Assembly: GCF_900111565.1 (NCBI RefSeq)
Contig: NZ_FOIK01000007.1
Location: 65,939-129,938, forward strand
DNA from: Paenibacillus sp. NFR01
GTDB lineage: Bacteria; Bacillota; Bacilli; Paenibacillales; Paenibacillaceae
Direction of reading: 5' to 3'
DNA: 64,000 nucleotides
The notes beneath the pieces were generated by a model. That model worked only from the letters and a program-made list of their open reading frames with translations. It did not search any database and was not told where the DNA came from. Both the position numbers and the translations under genes were made by a program. This document shows, in pieces, positions 33,723 to 41,600 of this stretch (position 1 is its first letter; each line of letters begins with the position of its first letter).

Positions 33723-34292
33723 ATGTCCTGGAGCAAATTGAAGCAACAACTGGAGAGCTTTCTCAGTCCTGCGTTAGCGGGAAGGGTAGAATACCGTGCA
33801 CCCGCTTACCGCTATTTACATGATAAATCCGGTACTTGTTATATCGCGGTGGATAAGAAGAACGTGCTCAACATGAGCGACAAAACGAACGGGATCCGGT
33901 GGTATCTATCGGAGCTGGAAATCAAAAATGACCCGACGATCCACTTTCCGATCAGCAACGACGATATTGAGGCCGTCCGCAAAGAGACCAAGGGAACCGT
34001 ACCCGAAGATCGCCTAATAGTCATTGCCCGAAACCGAAAAAGCACAGAGCTTGCCAAAGAGCTGATGGCCGCGCAGGCTGCATTAAGCAAATCGAATTTT
34101 ATCGCAGAGGCGAACAAGTTCTTAACGACTTCTATAGAGAAGAGCTTGGAGAGCGATGAGATACTAATGAATGTGTTTGCGCTGCTGGATAAGCGGGTTG
34201 GGAAGAAGCGGATTTTGGGTATGGCGGAGAAGATGGAGAGTAAGCATCCGATTGTGCGGTATTTTTATGGGTTGCGGCGGGGAGCGTTGTAA
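33723..34292 (+). CDS. SF0329-family protein of unknown function
   Basis: A 189-residue soluble protein. The opening WSKLKQQLESFLSPAL and the blocks CYIAVDKK, NMSDKTNGIRWY, VPEDRLIVIARNRKS and LLDKRVGKKR match, from memory, a small conserved family seen in Bacillus and Paenibacillus and annotated only as SF0329. There is no signal peptide, membrane helix or catalytic motif I can assign. The start at 33723 has AGGGAGG about 8 nt upstream. The flanking genes do not suggest a pathway. Confidence 0.75.
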   Translation: MSWSKLKQQLESFLSPALAGRVEYRAPAYRYLHDKSGTCYIAVDKKNVLNMSDKTNGIRWYLSELEIKNDPTIHFPISNDDIEAVRKETKGTVPEDRLIVIARNRKSTELAKELMAAQAALSKSNFIAEANKFLTTSIEKSLESDEILMNVFALLDKRVGKKRILGMAEKMESKHPIVRYFYGLRRGAL

Positions 34293-34339
34293 GCCGAAGG
34301 AGCTATAAGTGAATATCATGAAAAATGAGGACTCATGTG

Positions 34340-35302
34340 ATGCCGAAAAACGATAATATGCTGGCGATCTTATGGATGCTGAACGCCGGCGTGAAAATGA
34401 CGGCGAAACAGATCGCTGAAAAGCTGGAAATCAATATCCGGACAGTGTACCGGTATATCGACGCACTATGTGCCAGCGGCGTGCCGATCATATCCGACTC
34501 CGGTCATCATGGCGGGTATAGCTTGCTGAGTAATTTTATCAAGGCACCTCTACTATTTGATATCGATGAAAAAAAGGCGCTCCTTCATGCTGCTCTATTT
34601 GCAAAAGAAGCCGGATACCCTATGAGCGGGGCATTAGACAATGCGGCAGCAAGGTTGCAAATGTATTCGAATCAGGAGCAGGCAAATATACTTAGCCGCC
34701 ATTTAGCCGGCTTTGAAGTGATTAATCGCACCGGTCCTCCTTCGGTTCAGCCGGTACTCGCGGAATTGGAGCAGGCTGTAGCCAATGAATACGCTGTAGA
34801 GATGGATTATCGTACAGGCCGTGAAGAACATTCTAAGCATAGGGTGATTGACCCGTATGGAATGGTGTACTGGAACAGCAAGTGGTATACGGTTGGATTT
34901 TGCCGCCTGAAGAATGAAGTCCGCAGCTTTCGGGTTGATCGGATTCTAACTATACAGCGTACAGCACTAAGATTTAAGCGATCTGAGGCTTTTTCGGCCC
35001 GCGAGTTTTTCATGCACAATCTGTTGCCTGATGTAGCAGATAAAGAAGAGTTAAGTTCATTAATTATACGAGGCAGTGCAGATGCGTTGGATGACTTAGG
35101 TCTGCATTGGTTTTTGGGACATCACCTGACAGAGCGGACAGCAGATCAGGCCATCTTTGTACTTGAGGAACAAACGATTCTTAGGTATGTCCCTAATTTT
35201 CTTCTGCCCTATGGGAGAGCCGTTCAAGTCATTGAACCACAGAGCCTGAAGGCGAAGCTTGCTGCGGTTGCAGCGGACTTAATGGAATATTATCAGCTTT
35301 AA
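34340..35302 (+). CDS. YafY-family WYL-domain transcriptional regulator 2
   Basis: A 320-residue close paralogue of the regulator at 30875-31837, with the same HTH_11 (AKQIAEKLEINIRTVYRYID) and WYL core (NSKWYTVGFCRL). I use ATG 34340, not 34325, because it aligns exactly with the paralogue's MPKNDNMLAIL start. The third codon positions are less GC-rich than in copy 1, so the two have diverged for some time. It precedes a DJ-1-like gene across the repeated dyad, whereas copy 1 precedes a VOC gene. Confidence 0.92.
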   Translation: MPKNDNMLAILWMLNAGVKMTAKQIAEKLEINIRTVYRYIDALCASGVPIISDSGHHGGYSLLSNFIKAPLLFDIDEKKALLHAALFAKEAGYPMSGALDNAAARLQMYSNQEQANILSRHLAGFEVINRTGPPSVQPVLAELEQAVANEYAVEMDYRTGREEHSKHRVIDPYGMVYWNSKWYTVGFCRLKNEVRSFRVDRILTIQRTALRFKRSEAFSAREFFMHNLLPDVADKEELSSLIIRGSADALDDLGLHWFLGHHLTERTADQAIFVLEEQTILRYVPNFLLPYGRAVQVIEPQSLKAKLAAVAADLMEYYQL

Positions 35303-35303
35303 T

Positions 35304-35344
35304 GGCTTCACTGACAACGGATGTCAGTGGAGCTATTTTATGAT
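35304..35344 (+). promoter_or_regulatory. WYL regulator dyad and -10, copy 2
   Basis: ACTGACA-N5-TGTCAGT (35310-35328) with TATGAT at 35339-35344. It matches copy 1 at most positions over about 45 nt although the downstream genes are unrelated. Confidence 0.6.
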
Positions 35345-35373
35345 GGAGATAATAAATGAGGGGGGAATTATAT

Positions 35374-36000
35374 ATGAATAGTACAGTATATCTCTATGTG
35401 CTTGACACAATGGCAGACTGGGAAATTGGTTATTTAACTGCCGAACTGAACTCGGGAAGATATTATCAAAAGGAGCAGGCCGCATCTAAAGTAGTTACCG
35501 TGGGGATCGAAAAAACGCTGGTAACTACAATGGGCGGATTGAACATCATGCCTGACATCACACTGAAGGAGTGCGTCCTTACGAGCGCAGATATTTTGAT
35601 TTTACCGGGTGGAGATACATGGACAGATACCATTCACGAGCCCGTCCTGCAAACCGCCGTGAGATGTATACAGGAAGATATAGGGGTAGCCGCGATTTGT
35701 GGAGCTACAATGGGACTTGCCCGGACAGGATTGCTTGATTCACGCCCGCATACCAGCAATGATCTGGAGTACCTTAAAATGATTTGTCCCGCGTACACAG
35801 GCGAACCATTCTACAAACAGCAGCCTGTTGTAACTGATGGCAAACTGATCACTGCCTCTGGAGTAGCCCCGCTGGAATTTACTGTGCATGTCTTGAAAGC
35901 CTTGGATGTGTTTTCTTCGAATACATTAGATGCCTGGTACAATCTTTACAAGACCCAGGAGCCTAAGTATTTCTATGAGCTGATGAGTTCAATTCACTAG
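35374..36000 (+). CDS. DJ-1/PfpI-family protein
   Basis: A 208-residue class I glutamine-amidotransferase-like protein. The nucleophile-elbow Cys109 lies in AAICGATMGLA, preceded by ILILPGGDTW, as in DJ-1/PfpI and YoaZ-like proteins; the candidate His is in DSRPHTSND. Members are linked to glyoxal or stress detoxification, but the reaction here is unproven. GAGGGGGGAA 7 nt upstream fixes ATG 35374 against the earlier ATG 35356. It is likely under control of the adjacent WYL regulator. Confidence 0.85.
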   Translation: MNSTVYLYVLDTMADWEIGYLTAELNSGRYYQKEQAASKVVTVGIEKTLVTTMGGLNIMPDITLKECVLTSADILILPGGDTWTDTIHEPVLQTAVRCIQEDIGVAAICGATMGLARTGLLDSRPHTSNDLEYLKMICPAYTGEPFYKQQPVVTDGKLITASGVAPLEFTVHVLKALDVFSSNTLDAWYNLYKTQEPKYFYELMSSIH

Positions 36001-36021
36001 GGTATCAAAAAGGGTGAATCC

Positions 36022-36060
36022 GAGCGAATTTCAGGGATCTCTGAGATTCGCTTTTTTTGC
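36022..36060 (+). terminator. Intrinsic terminator, repeat copy A
   Basis: GCGAATTTCAG and CTGAGATTCGC stem followed by seven T. An almost identical 38-nt element, with one base changed in the loop region, occurs at 38312-38349. Confidence 0.85.
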
Positions 36061-36067
36061 GCTCTGC

Positions 36068-36096
36068 TTGACAAGCAGTCTAATTAGACTATAAAA
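36068..36096 (+). promoter_or_regulatory. Promoter of the esterase/PadR operon
   Basis: TTGACA at 36068-36073 and TATAAA at 36090-36095, spacer 16 nt. The first operator palindrome fills the spacer, so a bound repressor would block RNA polymerase. Confidence 0.75.
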
Positions 36097-36122
36097 TTGA
36101 AGCGCGTAGTCTAATTAGACTA
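36077..36122. promoter_or_regulatory. Tandem palindromic operators
   Basis: Two copies of the perfect palindrome AGTCTAATTAGACT: 36077-36090 and 36108-36121, the second extended to TAGTCTAATTAGACTA. The centres are 31 bp apart, about three helical turns. They flank and overlap the promoter of an operon whose last gene encodes a PadR regulator, suggesting autorepression. Confidence 0.75.
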
Positions 36123-36175
36123 TAAATAAGAACACTACTCCAATCAAATATTAATTATAGAAGGAATTGATCGAA

Positions 36176-37012
36176 ATGATTAAATCGTTTCTGATGGCAG
36201 GACAGTCGAATATGGCTGGACGGGGTTTTTTACATGAAGTAACCCCTATTTACAATGAAAAAATACAAATGCTGCGTAATGGCCGGTGGCAGATGATGGC
36301 CGAGCCGATCAATGTGGACCGTCCGGTCTCCGGAATAAGTCTGGCAGGTTCGTTCGCAGAGGCGTGGTGCCGGGAGAATCCCGAGGATCGCATGGGCCTC
36401 ATTCCTTGTGCGGAAGGCGGAAGTACCCTGGATGAATGGGCGGTAGAGGGTATCCTTTTTAGACACGCTGTAATTCAAGCTAAATTCGCGATGGAGAATA
36501 GCGAGTTAACCGGAATTCTCTGGCATCAGGGAGAGAGTGACAGCACCAATGGCAATTACAAAGGGTATTATCAAAAGCTGCTTCGAATTATGGAGGGATT
36601 CCGCAAGGAGCTGAATGCGCCAGAGCTTCCTATCCTGATTGGCGGGCTAGGGGATTTTTTAGGCAAAACCGGTTTTGGCAAACACTGCACGGAATATGAG
36701 CTGGTTAATCAGGAATTGCAAAAGTTCGCCGTGGAGCAGGAGCATTGTTATTTTGTCACCGCCTCAGGGTTAACTTCCAATCCGGATGGGATTCATATGG
36801 ATGCCATTTCTCAGCGGAAATTTGGTCTGCGGTATTATGAAGCCTTCGCCAGTAAGCAGCATGTAATGAAGCCATTAGATAACGAGGATGAGTTGCTCCG
36901 TCTTATTCAGGAGAGAACCCATACCCAGGCAGAGAAGATCTATATGCACAGTATGGATTTAGCATTAGGGAAGATAACCTATGATGAATTCGAAGCTGAA
37001 CTCAGAAAATGA
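36176..37012 (+). CDS. SGNH-type sialate O-acetylesterase-like hydrolase
   Basis: A 278-residue esterase. The SGNH blocks are visible: GQSNMAG with the nucleophile Ser near residue 10, an oxyanion Gly in PCAEGGSTLDEW, HQGESD, and the C-terminal DGIHMD with catalytic Asp and His. This is the SASA (sialate O-acetylesterase-like) arrangement. No signal peptide is present, so it should be cytoplasmic and may deacetylate an imported or internal sugar. ATG 36176 has AAGGA 10 nt upstream. The PadR gene follows 9 nt later and shares the double-palindrome promoter. Confidence 0.85.
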   Translation: MIKSFLMAGQSNMAGRGFLHEVTPIYNEKIQMLRNGRWQMMAEPINVDRPVSGISLAGSFAEAWCRENPEDRMGLIPCAEGGSTLDEWAVEGILFRHAVIQAKFAMENSELTGILWHQGESDSTNGNYKGYYQKLLRIMEGFRKELNAPELPILIGGLGDFLGKTGFGKHCTEYELVNQELQKFAVEQEHCYFVTASGLTSNPDGIHMDAISQRKFGLRYYEAFASKQHVMKPLDNEDELLRLIQERTHTQAEKIYMHSMDLALGKITYDEFEAELRK

Positions 37013-37021
37013 GGTGTTTGG

Positions 37022-37540
37022 TTGATCCCCTTACTAATATTAGGTTTATTAAAACAAAACCCGGGTTCTCACGGGTATGAATTATTAGCCTTAATGGAAG
37101 AGAGGCACTATAAATATATCGTGAATTTCACCAAAGGCTCCTTCTATTACAATCTTCAGCAGTTGGAAGATAAACAATGTATTGTAAAGGTGGATCCATC
37201 ATCCAAGAGCTCCAGAGAGACGAATAACTATGTCATCACGGAAACCGGGGAAAGAGAATTTGAGCAATTGATGGTGAAAGTTGGCGCCAAGACCGACTAT
37301 GTCAATTTATCTTTTTATGCAGCCCTGCTGTTTGCGAATGAATATAACCGTGAAGAGCTCACCAAATTAATCGAAATACAAATTGAACAAAGCAAACAGA
37401 AGATCAGTTTACTAGAACAATCAATTGAGCATAATGAGGCACTCCCGGTTCATTTCAAAAAAATGCTGGAAAACTCGCGTGCTCATCATCTGGTAAACGT
37501 TAAGTGGTTTGAGGAGTTGCTGCAAGAGAAGCTCAGTTGA
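37022..37540 (+). CDS. PadR-family transcriptional regulator
   Basis: A 172-residue PadR regulator. The N-terminal winged helix has the family opening MIPLLILGLLKQNPGSHGYEL and GSFYYNLQQLEDKQCI, and the C-terminal helices would form the dimer coiled coil. The start is TTG 37022, with GAGGTG 5 nt upstream inside the stop of the esterase gene. Co-transcription with the esterase and two palindromes at the promoter suggest that it represses its own operon. Confidence 0.9.
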   Translation: MIPLLILGLLKQNPGSHGYELLALMEERHYKYIVNFTKGSFYYNLQQLEDKQCIVKVDPSSKSSRETNNYVITETGEREFEQLMVKVGAKTDYVNLSFYAALLFANEYNREELTKLIEIQIEQSKQKISLLEQSIEHNEALPVHFKKMLENSRAHHLVNVKWFEELLQEKLS

Positions 37541-37546
37541 AATGAC

Positions 37547-37586
37547 AAAGAAGACACCGGGAAGCTCCTGGTGTCTTCTTTTTTTT
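37547..37586 (+). terminator. Intrinsic terminator of the esterase/PadR operon
   Basis: AAAGAAGACACC and GGTGTCTTCTTT stem with an internal GGA/TCC pairing, then eight T. Confidence 0.9.
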
Positions 37587-37693
37587 GGCGGAAGCTTTCT
37601 TAAGTGCGCTAGAGCAGAAAAGGAAGTATGGATTATCATTTTGATAAATGAATATTCCTATTATATTTTTGGTAACTGTCAGGGGGTGCCGGA

Positions 37694-38300
37694 TTGAAGC
37701 TCAAAATCAAAGCAGGCAGACTCAGTCGATTATTCATCTTTGCGGGTTTTGGCGTTATTTAGCTTACAACCGGATGCAGTCCTAAATCGAAAGAAGGTGT
37801 GCAGCAAGTGACTGTAATTGTACCTGCGAATGAGATGATTACAATACCTTGGAATGAAGGATGGTCAGTGGCCGTAAGCGTTACCCCGGGTATTCCGTTC
37901 GAGCTGCAGGGGAGCGAAGAAATGACCTATGAAATATCGGGTGACACGCATTACTTATGCGTATAGAAAGAAGGAAGTCCTGAAAGTATGAGCGAGGCCG
38001 AAAGCACCGCGAAGGCTGGGGAGAGCTTTTACTGGAACTCTTTTTTCGAAGATCCTGCTAAACCCCTTTCTGGAATGGAAGCCTCTTGGATTAACATCAT
38101 CCGGGATCAGGATGGATATCTGACAGGATGGGTTCTGGTCAAAATATTACCTATGTCAGAAAAGGCAGGAAACGGAGACGTGACTCCGAGGTTTAAAGAC
38201 AGATATTGTCGCAAGCGTGGCTTTTCCTCAGCAAGACGGGGCTTCCCAGCTTGTTTCTGAGGAAGATTTAAGGAATCTAGAAGCGGGCTATAGAAAATAA
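37694..38300 (+). pseudogene. Decayed lipoprotein gene
   Basis: A reading frame from TTG 37694 (AGGGGG 7 nt upstream) encodes a signal peptide and lipobox LTTGC. It is broken by TAG at 37760 inside the signal peptide and TAG at 37964, then shifts frame near 38180-38200 and ends at TAA 38298. The pieces read continuously: after the second stop come ESFYWNSFFEDP and WVLVKILPMSEKAG, then in the shifted frame IVASVAFPQQDGASQL. The original product was a small surface lipoprotein of about 200 residues whose family I do not recognise. Two nonsense changes plus one frameshift argue for true decay over a single sequencing error. Confidence 0.7.
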
Positions 38301-38311
38301 GCATTGAATGT

Positions 38312-38349
38312 GAGCGAATTTCAGGGATCCCTGAGATTCGCTTTTTTTG
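38312..38349 (+). terminator. Intrinsic terminator, repeat copy B
   Basis: A near-identical copy of the terminator at 36022-36060 (GCGAATTTCAG stem, seven T), placed directly after the decayed lipoprotein gene. Confidence 0.85.
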
Positions 38350-38655
38350 TTCTGTTTCCGATCGTTACTTTACCGGCTTCAGTTTGTATTGAGGACAACG
38401 ATGGTCGACACATGCGTATTGGACCTTCTTTGTAAACTGTAATCCAGCGTGTTTATAGTAAACGTGGAACATTTAGGTTACATACCATGGCTTCCCGTTT
38501 TATTACGGCTCACCCTGATGAGGGGATGTTGAGCTTGGGAGGAAGCAATTAAAAGGAAATCTTAGCTGGGCAAGTTCAACTGGTAGATTCACCCAGGAGT
38601 GATATAATGAATCAAGAGACTTAAGACTTAATTTGATATTAAGGACGGGCGAAAG
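38350..38655. other. Non-coding gap before the helicase gene
   Basis: About 300 nt without a convincing gene. The only element I can support is an extended -10, TGATATAAT at 38600-38608, 47 nt before the helicase ATG, with no clear -35. No repeats or RNA motif are recognised. Confidence 0.45.
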
Positions 38656-41600
38656 ATGAGTCAACTTCAAGTGGCGTTGGAATATTGCAAGGTTGTCAAT
38701 TATGCCATGCAGCAAAATTATGTACCTATTATCCGCAAATTGTGGATCACCCATACAAATGCCAGCGAACTACGGAATGTCCAAATTGTAATCCGGACAC
38801 AGCCTGAATTTGCGCATGAGTGGAGTACGACGCTGGATGTATTGCTGCCGGAGCAGACAACGGATATGGGAACAGTTCCCCTGCAGCTGTCGCCTGCGTT
38901 TCTCGCCCAGTTGACGGAGAGAATGGCTGGCAGCTTGGAGCTAACTGTACAACATGAAGGGGCGGTATTGCTACAGCATATCGTGCCAATGGATGTCCTG
39001 GCTTTTGATGAATGGAACGGGCTGGCGGAACTGCCCGAGATGATCGCGGCTTTCATATCGCCTAACCATCCCGAGGTACTGCGATTGGTAGCAGAGGCGT
39101 CGGGTATTCTGGAAGGCTGGAGCGGATCCTCCTCATTCAATGCGTACCAGAGCCAGGATCCAAACCGGGTGAGGTTGCAAGCGGCTGCCATATATGCTGC
39201 CATCCAGAAGGAGGAACTGACTTACTGTGTTGCCCCGGCCAGCTTTGAGCAGATCGGCCAGCGTATCCGGTTGGCGGATAATCTGTTCACTAATCGAATG
39301 GGTAATTGTCTGGACATAACGCTGCTCTATGCGGCCTGTCTGGAAGCGGTAGGGCTTCATCCGTTGATCGTTTTTACTGAAGGTCACGCTTTTGCGGGGG
39401 TATGGCTCGTAGAGGAAACATTCGCAGACAGCGTTCAGGATGATATGTCTCTGTTGACCAAAAGGCTGGCTTCCGGCATTCATGAGATTTGTCTGATTGA
39501 AGCCACCGCATTGACAGCCGGTAAAAATATATCGTTTGAGGAAGCAGAACGCCTGGCGGTCTCGCAATTAGCGCAGCCGGAACGATTCGACGTCTTTGTC
39601 GATGTCAGACGCGCAAGAGGGAGCGCCATTCGTCCCCTGCCGCTTCGCATAGCCACACCAAATGGATGGGAAATCAGGCATCCTGAACCGGCAGCGGGAA
39701 TCGGATCTACTGAAGCGCCTCGTCAGATCGACGTGATGGATCGGCCTGCTGAAGTAAGATCTATCACTCTCTCCAAGCAAAAAGAATGGGAACGAAGACT
39801 GCTGGATCTTAGCCTACGCAACGGGCTGTTGAACTTCCGTCTTAGTCGCTCCAGTGTCGGTATTCTGAATTCGGACTTGAGCCGCATTGAGGATGCGCTC
39901 GCGGGCGGAGAGGAGTTTCAACTGCTGGCCATGCCGAAAGACTGGCAGGGCAACGGAAGAGATGCCGATTTATTCCGCACCATTGGCAATGACGATCCGC
40001 TTAAAGAACTGCTGAACCATGAATTATTGAATAAGCGTCTGCGTTCTGATTTGACCGAGGCGGATTTAAGCAACCGTTTGATTCATTTGTATCGCTCCGC
40101 CAAATTATCTATGGAGGAGAACGGTGCAAACACGCTATATTTGGCGCTTGGTCTGCTGCAGTGGTATGAAACCGGAGTGAGTCAAAAAGCCCGTTATGCT
40201 CCGCTCGTCCTGGTCCCCGTCGAGCTGGTTCGGAAATCGTCCAAGCAAGGAATTGTCCTGAGGGCCCGCGATGAGGAACCGCAGTTTAATATTACGCTGT
40301 TGGAATTACTGAAACAGGATTTTGGAGTGGATATCGGCGGTTTGGATCCTCTGCCGAAAGATGAGCAGGGAGTGGATTTAAAGCAGGTTTTTACCATAAT
40401 CCGGCATGCTGTAATGAGCCATACCCGATGGGATGTTATTGAAGCTGGATATTTGGGCTTGTTTTCCTTCAGTCAGTTTGTCATGTGGAACGATCTGAGG
40501 ATAAGATCTGCAGAATTATCGAAGAATCCGGTTGTAGCCAGTTTAATGGCGGGGCAGCTTCAGTGGACTCCCGAAGATGTTTTTCCGGAAAGCCATGTTC
40601 TGGACTCTCAATACGGTGTGGAACTAGGAGCCGTGCCGATTAGTGCTGACTCCTCTCAGCTTGCGGCCATTTATGCCTCCGGTGAAGGACAAAGCTTCGT
40701 TCTTCACGGCCCTCCGGGTACTGGGAAATCCCAGACGATAACTAATATGATTGCTAATGCACTGGCTTCGGGGAAAAAGGTGCTGTTCGTCGCCGAGAAG
40801 ATGGCTGCCCTGAATGTAGTGCGAAATCGCCTGGCGTCTATCGGCTTGGATCCGTATTGTCTGGAGCTGCATTCAAACAAGAGCAAGAAGAGGGCGGTGC
40901 TGGATCAGTTACGTCTTGCTCTTGAAGCGCCCGGCCGCCGTTCTCCTGAAGATTGGGAGAGAACTGCAGCCAAGCTGACTGAAACGAGGCGGCAGCTGAA
41001 TGAATATGTCTTGGCGCTGCACCGGAAGAGCGGGAACGGTCTGTCGGTGTACGACGCGATTGCGCAATATAGCAAAGTAAGAGCGATGCCGGATTCGGTT
41101 GTATTCGAACCGGCGGCAGTCGGTGCGCTGTCCCTGGAGCAATTCCATGAATGGGGAGAGCTTGCGAGAGAGCTGCATGCCGCTGCTGAGCAATGCGGGC
41201 ATCCTGCAGGCCACCCATGGTCGGAGACAGGAATATCCGATTATACTCCGGGGACGAAAACGCAGCTTGCCAAGCTGCTTACCGATTGCCTAGCCAAGCT
41301 GAACGTTTGCGATCAAGCGCTGAAGGCAGCAGTGAACGCGGCTTCGCTGCCTCACGGCACCGTGACCCGGAGAGAACTGGGTTTGCTTGCCGAGTTATGC
41401 AGAATGCTTGCTTCTATCCCTCATGTAGCTTCAGGGCTGATCAAGAGCAATGAACTTAAGCAGGATGCGGCTCAGATCAGCTTCGTCGTTCAACATGGCC
41501 AATGGAGAGACGAACTGAGGTCAAACCTTTCAGTAATATTTGCCGATTCAATCTTCTCGATGGATGCAGCAGAGGTGCTTGCATTATGGAAGAAGGCCGA

